A stretch of DNA of 64,000 bases. Source: Pokkaliibacter sp. MBI-7 (lineage in GTDB: Bacteria > Pseudomonadota > Gammaproteobacteria > Pseudomonadales > Balneatricaceae). Below the pieces are notes generated by a model that was not told where the DNA came from, did not search any database, and saw only the letters and a list, made by a program, of their open reading frames with translations. Positions 26,050 to 34,714 of the stretch are shown piece by piece (positions within the stretch are counted from its first letter, which is position 1; every line of letters starts with the position of its first letter). A program made the position numbers and the translations under genes. The DNA lies in the NCBI RefSeq assembly GCF_029846635.1, contig NZ_JARVTG010000001.1, positions 4,055,001-4,119,000 of the forward strand. Direction: 5' to 3'.

Positions 26050-27068
26050 GTAACTCGACCAATGATCGCAAGATAGAGCACATCCGCGTAATTGAAGAAG
26101 ACCCTGACACTGATCGTCAGGGAGACCATTTTGCCTCCTGGCACCTGATGCATCGCGCCCTGCCGGAAATTGACTACGCTGAGGTTGATCCTGGCGTGAG
26201 CTTTCTTGGCAAACGTCTGTCCTTTCCCCTGCTGATCTCGTCCATGACGGGGGGCGATCACGAGCTGGTGCTGCGGGTCAACCGCAATCTGGCGCAGGCT
26301 GCCGAAGCAACGGGTGTCGCCATGGGCGTTGGTTCCCAGCGGGTGATGTTCACCCATCCCGAATCCTGCAACAGCTTTGCTTTGCGCCAGTGGGCACCTA
26401 CTACGGTGCTGCTGGGGAATCTCGGTGCCGTTCAGCTCAACTATGGTTTTGGGCTGGAGGAAGCACAAAGTGCTATCAACATCATGCAGGCGGATGGTCT
26501 ATTCTTGCACCTGAACCCGCTGCAGGAATCTGTACAGCCTGAAGGCGACCGCAACTTTAAAGGGCTCGCTGCCAAGATCGCTGCTTTGCAGGCTGAGCTG
26601 GCCACGCCGCTGATTCTGAAAGAGGTCGGCTGTGGTATGACGCCAGCCGATATCGAACTGGGGCTGGCTGCAGGTATTCGTTATTTCGATCTTGCCGGTA
26701 GCGGTGGCACGTCCTGGAGTCGCATTGAGCATCATCGACGTGGCCGTGGCGATCTTGGCCTGCGGATGCAGGACTGGGGTATCCCGACGCCGGTGGCGCT
26801 GGAATGGGCCCGTCCATATCAGGAAAGAGCGACATTTATCGCCAGCGGTGGGCTGCGTAACGGTTTGGACATGATCAAGTCTGTTATACTCGGCGGCTCT
26901 CTGTGTGGCCTGGCTGCGCCCTTGCTGAAGCCTGCCATGGAGTCTGCCGAGGCCGTGATTGCCGTGATAGAAGGGGTTAAGCAGGAGTTCACCACCGCGA
27001 TGTTCTTGCTGGGGGTAACCCGTGTCGAACAGCTCCACCTAAATGATGCCTTGCTTTGGCGCAGGTAA
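26046..27068 (+). CDS. fni: type 2 isopentenyl-diphosphate isomerase (FMN-dependent)
   Basis: The protein has 340 residues, typical for IDI-2. Conserved blocks are FPLLISSMTGG (about 56-66), AMGVGSQR, LHLNPLQE...PEGDRNFKG, ILKEVGCGM, DLAGSGGTSW and IASGGLRNG, which build the TIM-barrel FMN and substrate site. It interconverts isopentenyl and dimethylallyl diphosphate using reduced FMN. Its ATG overlaps the preceding stop by 4 bp. Type 2 isomerase is commonly paired with bacterial mevalonate pathways, so the context fits. Confidence 0.95.
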   Translation: MSNSTNDRKIEHIRVIEEDPDTDRQGDHFASWHLMHRALPEIDYAEVDPGVSFLGKRLSFPLLISSMTGGDHELVLRVNRNLAQAAEATGVAMGVGSQRVMFTHPESCNSFALRQWAPTTVLLGNLGAVQLNYGFGLEEAQSAINIMQADGLFLHLNPLQESVQPEGDRNFKGLAAKIAALQAELATPLILKEVGCGMTPADIELGLAAGIRYFDLAGSGGTSWSRIEHHRRGRGDLGLRMQDWGIPTPVALEWARPYQERATFIASGGLRNGLDMIKSVILGGSLCGLAAPLLKPAMESAEAVIAVIEGVKQEFTTAMFLLGVTRVEQLHLNDALLWRR

Positions 27069-27086
27069 CAGGAACTGAGTCTCTAT

Positions 27087-28259
27087 ATGAAGGTTGGCAT
27101 TGAAGATATTTGTTTCTACACCGCCAGTTATTACCTGGACTTGCAGGTATTGGCTGAGGTGCACCAGATAGATGTAGAGAAGTTCTATGCTGGTATCGGG
27201 CAAGAGCAGATGAGCATGGCTGCGCCAGACGAGGACATCGTTACTATGGCAGCTGCTGCGGCTCTCCCGGTAGTGGAAGGTCAGGACAAAAGCGCCATCC
27301 GTACCCTGCTGTTTGCCAGTGAAAGTGGTATCGATCAGTCCAAATCCGCTGGCGTCTATGTGCATCGCCTGCTGGAGCTGGACCCTGCCTGCCGTGTTGT
27401 AGAGTTGAAACAGGCATGTTACAGCGCTACCTCCGCCATCCAGATGGCCTGTGCTCTGGTTGCCCGTCAGCCACAGCAGAAGGTGCTGGTGATTGCCTCC
27501 GACATCGCCCGTTATGATCTCGATTCGTCCGGTGAGCCGACGCAGGGCTGTGGTGCCGTGGCGATGCTGATCAGCGCCGATCCTAAAATCATGGAAGTGG
27601 AGCCGGTATCCGGGCTCTACACCGAAGATGTGATGGACTTCTGGCGTCCCAACTATCGTGGGACGGCGCTGGTAGATGGCAAGTACTCCACCAAGGTCTA
27701 CCTGAAGTCACTGAAGCACGCCTGGCTGGATTATCAGCAGCAGGGCGGCCATGCGTTCTCTGAGTTCAACTATTTTTGCTATCACCAGCCTTTTACCCGA
27801 ATGGCACAAAAGGCCCACAGCCATTTGCTGAAACAGGTTGGTGCCAGTTTGTCCACGGCAGAAGCCGAAGCCCAGATTGCCGATACCCTGAGCTACAACC
27901 GCAGTATCGGTAACAGCTACACCGCCTCCATCTATATCGGCCTGACGTCCCTGCTGGAAAATGCACAGCATGACCTGTCCGGTCAGCGTGTCGGCTTCTT
28001 CAGCTATGGCTCGGGTTGCGTGGCAGAGCTGTTCTCTGGTGTGGTACAGCCGGGCTATCAGGCTCATCTGCACAAAGACTATCACCAGACTTTGCTTGCC
28101 CGTCGTCAGTCAGTGGATTACGCCACTTACCGTCGCCTGTATGACTACCCCAATCCGGTTGATGGCGGCGAGCATGCAATTGCCGCTGAAACTACCGGTC
28201 CTTTCCGTCTGGCTGCCATCAGTCAGCACAAGCGTATCTACGAAAAAACAGCATCATGA
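27087..28259 (+). CDS. mvaS: hydroxymethylglutaryl-CoA synthase
   Basis: The protein has 390 residues, the size of bacterial HMG-CoA synthase. Catalytic residues fall exactly at the positions of the S. aureus enzyme: E79 in FASESGID, C111 in LKQACYSATSA and H233 in FCYHQPFTRMA. It condenses acetoacetyl-CoA with acetyl-CoA to give HMG-CoA. It is the third gene of the operon, 18 bp after fni, and its stop overlaps the next start by 4 bp. No acetoacetyl-CoA thiolase gene is in the window, so that step must be encoded elsewhere. Confidence 0.95.
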   Translation: MKVGIEDICFYTASYYLDLQVLAEVHQIDVEKFYAGIGQEQMSMAAPDEDIVTMAAAAALPVVEGQDKSAIRTLLFASESGIDQSKSAGVYVHRLLELDPACRVVELKQACYSATSAIQMACALVARQPQQKVLVIASDIARYDLDSSGEPTQGCGAVAMLISADPKIMEVEPVSGLYTEDVMDFWRPNYRGTALVDGKYSTKVYLKSLKHAWLDYQQQGGHAFSEFNYFCYHQPFTRMAQKAHSHLLKQVGASLSTAEAEAQIADTLSYNRSIGNSYTASIYIGLTSLLENAQHDLSGQRVGFFSYGSGCVAELFSGVVQPGYQAHLHKDYHQTLLARRQSVDYATYRRLYDYPNPVDGGEHAIAAETTGPFRLAAISQHKRIYEKTAS

Positions 28260-29248
28260 TTCAGGCCAGTGCCCCCGCGAAAGTCATCGTCAGTGGTGAT
28301 CACTCAGCAGTCTACGGGGCACCTGCTCTGGTAGCCGCCGTCTCTCCCCGTGCCCGAGTACGACTGGCTAAAGTCGACTCTCCGGTCGTGCGCCTGCATG
28401 CCGATGGCGAAACCACCGAGCTGACCGTGGCAGAGACGCTGGAGCTGCAGGAAGAGCTGGACGAGCTGCACGATGCCTTTATGGAAGGTGAGATTCGCGT
28501 TGACGAGATTATGGAGTCAGGCCGCGAGCTGTTCTTCTATACCATGGCGCAGTGGCTGCAACCTGATGCTCGCAGCGGCGTTGAGCTGTGGCTGGAGTCC
28601 GATATCCCGGTCAGCAGTGGTTTGGGCTCGTCTGCTGCAACCATCGCGGCGGCATGCAAGGCTGCAGGGGAGTTCTTCGGCGAACCCTTTGAAGACAATG
28701 ATGCGCTGATCGCACTGGTCAAATTTATAGAACGTCTGCAACACGGCCGTGGCAGTGCCATGGATGCATCTGCTGTGGTGACCGGCGGCGTGATTCGCCT
28801 GATTGATGGCAAAGTCATGCCCAGTGCACCGCTGGATGCTGACTGGTGGGTGGTGTTTACCGGTAAGGCCGCCTGTTCCACCGGTGAGTGCGTGGCCAGA
28901 GTGCGTGAGCGTTTTGCCACATCGCCTGTCTGGCAGGATTTTGCTGAGGTCACCCGCAGTATGACGGCGGCGCTGGCAGAGCAGAACGAAGCGTACCTGC
29001 AGGCTGCTATTCGCGAGAATCACCGGCTGCTGGTCAAGATTGGTGTGGTGCCGAAACTGATCGATGGCTTTATCGCCGAGATTGAAGCGCTGGGCGGTGC
29101 GGCCAAGGTCTGTGGCGCAGGCAGTATCCGTGGTGACAATGCGGGCGTCGTGCTGGTGCGCGGTGTGAACCCCACCGAGCTGGCGGCCAGACATGGTTTC
29201 AAATGCACAACGATCACTGGTGAGCACGACGGTGTACGCCTGGAATAA
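28256..29248 (+). CDS. mvaK1: GHMP kinase, probable mevalonate kinase
   Basis: The protein has 330 residues. It begins IQASAPAKVIVSGDHSAVYG, the mevalonate-kinase style N-terminal motif. The phosphate-binding loop is PVSSGLGSSAATIAAA (about 116-131), and a C-terminal motif CGAGSIRGDNAGVV (about 281-294) closes the GHMP fold. It phosphorylates mevalonate with ATP. It overlaps HMG-CoA synthase by 4 bp upstream and the second GHMP kinase by at least 17 bp downstream. Assignment as the first kinase rests on its GDHSAVYGAPAL motif; the neighbouring paralogue could in principle do this step instead. Confidence 0.82.
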   Translation: MIQASAPAKVIVSGDHSAVYGAPALVAAVSPRARVRLAKVDSPVVRLHADGETTELTVAETLELQEELDELHDAFMEGEIRVDEIMESGRELFFYTMAQWLQPDARSGVELWLESDIPVSSGLGSSAATIAAACKAAGEFFGEPFEDNDALIALVKFIERLQHGRGSAMDASAVVTGGVIRLIDGKVMPSAPLDADWWVVFTGKAACSTGECVARVRERFATSPVWQDFAEVTRSMTAALAEQNEAYLQAAIRENHRLLVKIGVVPKLIDGFIAEIEALGGAAKVCGAGSIRGDNAGVVLVRGVNPTELAARHGFKCTTITGEHDGVRLE

Positions 29249-30173
29249 GATTCGTACCTCTGCCCCCGGTAACCTGATGGTGATGGGGGAACATGCCGTA
29301 TTGCATGGTCAGTGGGCTCTGGGGGTGGCGGTGGATAAGCGTATCCATCTTGAGCTGCAACCTCGTGCAGACCGGCAGGTCATTATCCATTCTGCGCTGG
29401 CGGAATATCACAGTGATCTGGATCAGCTGGAAGACCACCCCAATCTGAGCTTTGTGCTCAAGGTCATCACGCTGATGCAGCCGCAGTCTGGCTTCGAGCT
29501 GACCATTGTTTCCGAGTTCAGTCATGCCGTTGGCCTTGGCTCTTCCGCCGCCGTAACCGTCGCGCTGGTGGCGGCACTGATGGCCTGGCACGCCGGTCAC
29601 GCCAGTCTCGACCGCCGAATTCTGCTGGCTACCGCCCATGAAACCGTACTGGCCGTTCAGGGCCGTGGCTCGGGTACGGATCTGGCAACCAGTGTGTACG
29701 GTGGACTGATTGCCTATCGTATGGCACAGCGCGAAGTAATCCCACTTCCCGGTTTATGGCCCATTGCGCTGGTCTATGCGGGCTACAAGACACCGACTCC
29801 GGTGGTCATACGCCATATTGCGGCTGCGGCGGAGGATACCCCCTCACTGTATGACAGTCTCTACCAGCTGATGGGTGACTGTGCCGAACAGGCCATGGTC
29901 GCGCTGGAGGCGTCGGATCTCCCCGGGTTTGCCCGTTGTCTGAACATGCAGCATGGCTTACTGGATGCGCTGGGAGTCTGTGATGCAAGTCTGGCGGATA
30001 TCGTCTATCGCCTGCGTAGCATGGACGGAGTACTGGCGGCGAAGATTTCCGGCTCGGGTCTGGGGGACTGCATTCTGGCTCTGGGTAAGGTCGCGCCAGA
30101 GCAGTTGCCTTATGAAGTAATTGATGTAGCCATGAGTGACCGAGGAGTGGAAATTGAGTTTGTCGCCTGCTGA
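29232..30173 (+). CDS. GHMP kinase, probable phosphomevalonate kinase
   Basis: The protein has 313 residues from a GTG at 29232, preceded by GGTGAG 7 bases upstream; a GTG at 29220 and an ATG at 29193 are alternatives. All overlap the previous gene. Motifs are SAPGNLMVMGEHAVLHG at the N-terminus, AVGLGSSAAVTVALV as the ATP loop, and GRGSGTDLATSVYGG, which resembles the GSGxDVA motif of phosphomevalonate kinases. By elimination it should phosphorylate 5-phosphomevalonate, because the operon has a decarboxylase that uses the diphosphate. A second mevalonate kinase or other phosphorylation position cannot be excluded. Confidence 0.75.
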   Translation: MYAWNKIRTSAPGNLMVMGEHAVLHGQWALGVAVDKRIHLELQPRADRQVIIHSALAEYHSDLDQLEDHPNLSFVLKVITLMQPQSGFELTIVSEFSHAVGLGSSAAVTVALVAALMAWHAGHASLDRRILLATAHETVLAVQGRGSGTDLATSVYGGLIAYRMAQREVIPLPGLWPIALVYAGYKTPTPVVIRHIAAAAEDTPSLYDSLYQLMGDCAEQAMVALEASDLPGFARCLNMQHGLLDALGVCDASLADIVYRLRSMDGVLAAKISGSGLGDCILALGKVAPEQLPYEVIDVAMSDRGVEIEFVAC

Positions 30174-31173
30174 TGCCCTGCGTCTGTATCTGCCCGAATG
30201 CACTCCTGCACTCCAGGCTCAGGCAGAGGCCTTTGCGCCGAGCAATATCGCCCTGTGCAAATACTGGGGCAAGCGTCAGGCCGCCCTGAATCTGCCGGTC
30301 AACAGCTCGCTGTCCATCAGTCTGGGAGAGCTTGGCACCCGTACCCGGCTGCAGGTGATCGATGCTCCATGTGATGAAGTCTGGCTTAACGGTCAGCAGC
30401 TAGATGGCGACAGCCGCTTTGTTCGCAAGGTATCGCAATTTATCGATCTGTTCCGCTCACTGGCACCTGCCCGTTTTCGGGTGACCACCCACAACAATAT
30501 TCCTACTGCAGCCGGGCTGGCATCATCAGCCTCCGGGTTTGCGGCTCTGACGCTGGCGCTGGCGGGCATCTATGCGATTCCTCGCGAAGGCCGCAGCCTG
30601 TCTCGTATCGCGCGGATGGGCAGCGGCAGTGCATCACGTTCGCTGTTCTGCGGTTTTGCCCAATGGCATAAAGGTGAGCTGGACGACGGCAGTGACAGCT
30701 TTGCCGAGGTACTGTCTGAACCGTGGCCCGACCTGCGTATCGGCGTGGTGGAAATTACCACTGCCGAGAAAAGCGTCGACTCCCGTGCGGGGATGACCCG
30801 TACTACCGACAGCTGTCTGCTCTATGAGAAATGGCCACAGCAGGCTGCCCGTGATTTGCAGACCTTACGCCAGGCTATTGCCGCACAGAATTTCACCTTG
30901 CTGGGTGAGACGGCAGAGCACAACGCTCTGTCCATGCATGCCACCATGATTGCCTCCTGGCCACCGCTGTTGTACTGGCAGCCCGCCAGTATTGAGGCCA
31001 TGCAGCAGGTCTGGCAGTGCCGGGCGCAGGGTATTGAGGTGTATTTCACTATGGATGCCGGCCCCAACATCAAACTGCTGTTCCAGCAGCACAGCATTGA
31101 GGCTGTGCGCGCCTGTTTCCCCACCATGACGGTTGTTGATCCCTGGCATGGTCCTGACCCCCTGCAAGGCTGA
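30154..31173 (+). CDS. mvaD: diphosphomevalonate decarboxylase
   Basis: The protein has 339 residues from a TTG at 30154, chosen because GAGGAG at 30142-30147 lies 6 bases upstream; a GTG at 30136 is an alternative. Both overlap the preceding kinase. Family motifs are SNIALCKYWGKR, NIPTAAGLASSASGFAAL, MGSGSASRSLFCGF and the C-terminal FTMDAGPNIK, which supplies the catalytic Asp. The usual KxVSSxxGM is EKSVDSRAGM here, so one of the paired serines is Asp. It makes isopentenyl diphosphate by ATP-driven decarboxylation, completing the route in the operon. Confidence 0.92.
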   Translation: MSLSPADALRLYLPECTPALQAQAEAFAPSNIALCKYWGKRQAALNLPVNSSLSISLGELGTRTRLQVIDAPCDEVWLNGQQLDGDSRFVRKVSQFIDLFRSLAPARFRVTTHNNIPTAAGLASSASGFAALTLALAGIYAIPREGRSLSRIARMGSGSASRSLFCGFAQWHKGELDDGSDSFAEVLSEPWPDLRIGVVEITTAEKSVDSRAGMTRTTDSCLLYEKWPQQAARDLQTLRQAIAAQNFTLLGETAEHNALSMHATMIASWPPLLYWQPASIEAMQQVWQCRAQGIEVYFTMDAGPNIKLLFQQHSIEAVRACFPTMTVVDPWHGPDPLQG

Positions 31174-31174
31174 T

Positions 31175-31903
31175 GTGCCCTGGGCACAGATTAAAGGCAT
31201 CATCTTCGACAAGGACGGTACCCTGGTAGATTTTTACCCTACCTGGATACCGCTCTATCATCTGGCCCTGCGTGAGCTGGCGCGTCAGGCGCCACTGGCT
31301 GCAGGGCAGGACGCAACCTTTGCGCAGTTACTCGGGATCAGTGGTTTTACTGACGGACAACGGCTGAACCCTGACTCGCCACTGGTACACAGTGACCCCG
31401 AGACAATTCTGCGTCTGTGGGGCAGTGTTCTGGGTGTTCATCAGGTGGATGTGCTGGAAGGGTGGGTCGCGCCGGTGTTTGCTGAGCATTACTTGCAACA
31501 CCTGCGTACGCCCTGTGATTTGCCCGCACTCTGCCGCTGGCTGAGCGGGCGCAAGCTGGCGCTGGCGCTGGTGACGTCTGACTCACAGCACTATGGTGAC
31601 GCCGCGGTGAAGGCGCTGGGGATAGCGCCGTGGATCACGCCTGTTATCGGTTCAGATCAGGGGCTGGCTGCCAAGCCTGATCCGGCCATGGTGCATGCCT
31701 GTCTGCAACGCTGGCAGCTGGACGCTGCCCGGATCGCGGTGATTGGCGATCATCCGAAAGACCTGCAAATGGGCCGTGCGGCAGGGGCAGGGCGTGTCAT
31801 CGGCGTGCTCAGTGGCGCCAGCAGCGCGGCTGAGCTGGCCCCCTGGTGCGATGAAATCTGGCCCCATATCGGCTATTTACGGTCAGTGCTGGCTCAGGTC
31901 TGA
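31175..31903 (+). CDS. HAD-superfamily phosphatase (phosphoglycolate-phosphatase-like)
   Basis: The protein has 242 residues from a GTG at 31175 directly after the mvaD stop, preceded by AAGG; an in-frame ATG at 31148 within mvaD is an alternative. HAD motifs I (FDKDGTLVD), II (LVTSDS), III (KPDP region) and IV (VIGDHPKDLQMG) are intact, with an alpha-helical cap in between. This is the Gph/PPase branch of the family. Its position as the last, tightly coupled gene of the mevalonate operon suggests it may act on an isoprenoid phosphate or intermediate, but that is inference from context only. Confidence 0.82.
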   Translation: MPWAQIKGIIFDKDGTLVDFYPTWIPLYHLALRELARQAPLAAGQDATFAQLLGISGFTDGQRLNPDSPLVHSDPETILRLWGSVLGVHQVDVLEGWVAPVFAEHYLQHLRTPCDLPALCRWLSGRKLALALVTSDSQHYGDAAVKALGIAPWITPVIGSDQGLAAKPDPAMVHACLQRWQLDAARIAVIGDHPKDLQMGRAAGAGRVIGVLSGASSAAELAPWCDEIWPHIGYLRSVLAQV

Positions 31904-32041
31904 GCCTGTCAGCATCATCTCCCGGTTTGCGCTTTCTGCAACCATTACTTGCTGAATTTGCCATTGTCGCAACGCTTGTGATGGCTTAGCTTGGACAGAT
32001 CAACGCTTTTGCTCGCTCTTGTTGCAGGAGGATATCGGTCT

Positions 32042-33571
32042 ATGGCTTTGCTCGCTCGTGTTGCTGTACCTCTGACTCTGGCTTCCACTGTTCTGGTGTT
32101 TTCCCATGCGGCCGAGGCCAGCAAAGACAACGATACGCTGGTGTTTGCTTCGGACAGCGAGCCGGAAAATATCAGCCCCTATCACACCGGGTTACGTGAG
32201 GGCGTTGTGCTGGGGCGTCTGGCCTGGGACACGCTGATCTATCGCGACCCGCGCAGTGGTCAGTATCAGCCAATGCTGGCGACAGACTGGTCGTGGGAGG
32301 ACAGTACTCATCTGCTGATACATCTGCGTCGTGGTGTGAGCTTTCACAATGGCGATGGCTTCAGTGCTGATGATGTGGTGTTTACCTTCAACTACATCCT
32401 CTCGCCTGAGTCCAAAGCGGTTTCCCGGCAGAATACCGACTGGATGGACCATGTTGAAAAGGTGGATGACTACAGCGTACGCATCGTACTGAAAAAGCCG
32501 TTCCCCGCTGCCTTTGAATATCTGGCCGGGCCGACACCTATTTTTCCGGCCAGATACTTCAAACAAGTCGGTCTTGAAGGGTTCAGTAAGGCGCCTGTCG
32601 GTACAGGCCCCTATGTCATTACTAAGGTGATCAGCGGGCAGGGCGTGCATCTGCAGCGCAATGACCATTACTTCGCTGACAGTCCGATACCCAAACCCGC
32701 CATCAGCAAGATAGAGTTTGTCGTCATCCCCGATGCTGACACACGCATAGCACAGCTGATGACGGGCGCCGTGGACTGGATCTGGCGGGTACCCTCTGAT
32801 CAGGCCGAGTCCATGCAGGCGATGCCTAACCTCACGGTGACCGGCGGCGAAACCATGCGTATCGGCTATCTGGCCATGGACAGCCAGGGCACTTCCGCAG
32901 CGGATTCGCCTTTCAAAGACCTGCGGGTACGTCAGGCCGTCGACTATGCCATCAACCGTGACGGGATGGCCCGGGAGCTGGTGCGTGGTGGCAGCCGCGC
33001 TTTGTATGCACCCTGTTATCCCTCCCAGTTTGGCTGTGATCTCAATGCCGCGGTGCAGTACGCCTATGACCCCGAGAAAGCACGGTCATTATTGCAGCAG
33101 GCGGGCTACGCCGACGGTTTTGATACCGAAATCTATGCCTATCGTGATCGTGATCTGGTGGAGGCGGTCATTGGAGATCTGCGCAAGGTAGGTATTCGCG
33201 CCCGCCTGCATTTTGAAACCTTCGCTGCCCTGCGTAATGATCAGCGCGCTGGCAAGGTACCCCTGGCGTTCCAGAGCTGGGGCTCCGGTGCCATCAATGA
33301 TGTGTCGGCGATCATCAGTGCCTTCTTCAAGGGCGGTGCGGACGACATCGCCAAAGATGCTGACCTGCTCAGCTGGCTCAGCACGGCAGATACCAGCATG
33401 GACGACAAGGTACGGCAGGAAAACTACAGCAAGGCTATCCAGCGCATTACAGAGCAGGCGTACTGGGCACCGCTGGTCACCTATTCCACGAACTATGCCT
33501 TCAGCAGTGATCTCAACTTTACTGCCTATCCGGATGAACTGCCGCGCTTCTATGAGGCATCGTGGAAGTAG
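32042..33571 (+). CDS. peptide ABC transporter substrate-binding protein, orphan paralogue
   Basis: The protein has 509 residues. The ATG at 32042 follows AGGAGG at 32026-32031. The signal peptide is residues 1-24 (ending HAAEA-S). It is obviously homologous along its length to the binding protein at 1626-3176, sharing blocks such as SDSEPEN, FHNGD, PFPAAFEYLAGPTPI, GFSKAPVGTGPY, PDADTRIAQLMTGAVDW and the C-terminal YPDELPRFYEASW. No permease or ATPase genes follow, so it probably feeds the importer encoded at 3399-7089. Its neighbours (LysR, amidase, RidA, amino-acid dehydrogenase) suggest a different ligand. Confidence 0.92.
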   Translation: MALLARVAVPLTLASTVLVFSHAAEASKDNDTLVFASDSEPENISPYHTGLREGVVLGRLAWDTLIYRDPRSGQYQPMLATDWSWEDSTHLLIHLRRGVSFHNGDGFSADDVVFTFNYILSPESKAVSRQNTDWMDHVEKVDDYSVRIVLKKPFPAAFEYLAGPTPIFPARYFKQVGLEGFSKAPVGTGPYVITKVISGQGVHLQRNDHYFADSPIPKPAISKIEFVVIPDADTRIAQLMTGAVDWIWRVPSDQAESMQAMPNLTVTGGETMRIGYLAMDSQGTSAADSPFKDLRVRQAVDYAINRDGMARELVRGGSRALYAPCYPSQFGCDLNAAVQYAYDPEKARSLLQQAGYADGFDTEIYAYRDRDLVEAVIGDLRKVGIRARLHFETFAALRNDQRAGKVPLAFQSWGSGAINDVSAIISAFFKGGADDIAKDADLLSWLSTADTSMDDKVRQENYSKAIQRITEQAYWAPLVTYSTNYAFSSDLNFTAYPDELPRFYEASWK

Positions 33572-33616
33572 CCGCCAGCTGATGGTGAGTACCTTCTGAC
33601 CCCGCCTGACTGAACC

Positions 33617-34528
33617 TTATTGTTCCTCCGTCAGCAGAGCCTTCAGCTGCTCCATAAAGACTGCGACGGCTCTGGGCAGATTGCGCCCCGCCAGAGTATG
33701 CAGCTCTATATTCAGCGAGTTCATGTCTCTGTCCTTGATCGGTACGGCAACCATCTGATTGGCTGCCAGATAGCTGCGCACCAGTGGCTCGGTGGAGAAG
33801 ACAATACAGTCCTGCGCCTGGGCAAAGGCCAGCAGTGCCACAATGGAGCTGGTGGTGAAGGCAATATTCATCGGCAGCCCCTTGCGGCTGAATCCGGCGT
33901 CCAGCACGGTACGCATCAGAATATTGCGTGATGGCAGGCCGAGAGGGTAACCACTGAGCTGCGACAGCATCAGGCTGTGTTTGTCTGCCAGTGGATGCGT
34001 CTGATGCATGATCGCCATGATGGGCGCATTCAGACGGTACTCGACATTCAGATGAGGCTCAGGTGCCTGGGAGAAGGTCAGGCCAATGTCGGCTTCGGCT
34101 TCGATCAGTCGCCGGCTCACTTCACGGGCGATAACGACATCGAGCTGGAAGGAGATGCCCGGGTACTGCTGGCGAAACTGGTTGATGGCACGGGGTACCA
34201 GATCAACCGCAAAACCGGCCGTGCAGGCAATGCGCACCTCACCACGACCCAGGCCGTTAAGTGCCTGAATCTCATTGTGTACACGTTCGGTTTCCAGCTG
34301 ATTGCGAAAGGCATAGGCGGCCAGCAGCTCGCCTGCGGCGCTGGGTTCCATGCCCCGGCTGCGACGCTCGAACAGCACGGTATCCAGCGCGCTTTCCAGG
34401 CCACTGATCTGGCGGCTGATGGCTGAGGCCGTGACATTGAGCCGGGTAGCCGCTTCGCTGATGGAGCCACAGCGCACCACCTCCAGGAAGTAACGAATGG
34501 CGGTGTCCTGCAGAATTCGAGCACTCAT
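33617..34528 (-). CDS. LysR-family transcriptional regulator, paralogue of the one at 498-1424
   Basis: The protein has 303 residues. The ATG at 34528 follows GGAGG; the frame stays open further upstream but that extension is not protein-like. The helix-turn-helix region (GSISEAATRLNVTASAISRQI, split around residues 20-40) and the effector domain match the regulator at 498-1424 throughout. It is convergent with the binding protein at 32042 and divergent from the amidase at 34715, so it probably controls the amidase-RidA-dehydrogenase genes and perhaps the binding protein. Confidence 0.9.
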   Translation of the reverse strand: MSARILQDTAIRYFLEVVRCGSISEAATRLNVTASAISRQISGLESALDTVLFERRSRGMEPSAAGELLAAYAFRNQLETERVHNEIQALNGLGRGEVRIACTAGFAVDLVPRAINQFRQQYPGISFQLDVVIAREVSRRLIEAEADIGLTFSQAPEPHLNVEYRLNAPIMAIMHQTHPLADKHSLMLSQLSGYPLGLPSRNILMRTVLDAGFSRKGLPMNIAFTTSSIVALLAFAQAQDCIVFSTEPLVRSYLAANQMVAVPIKDRDMNSLNIELHTLAGRNLPRAVAVFMEQLKALLTEEQ

Positions 34529-34714
34529 AGCGCCTCCAGAGTGGCTTTGAAACGCCTGTTCACTTTGCGTTTTTAGCAACGATTCGCTGATAAAGTTGAA
34601 ATGGAAGTATGGTTTGCCACTCCCTAAGATGCAATTGTCAGGCATCGTGTCAGGGCGAGGATCATCCTGCTTGCGGTGCTGCTGGCATCCATGCCCATAG
34701 CCAGGAGATAGCTC

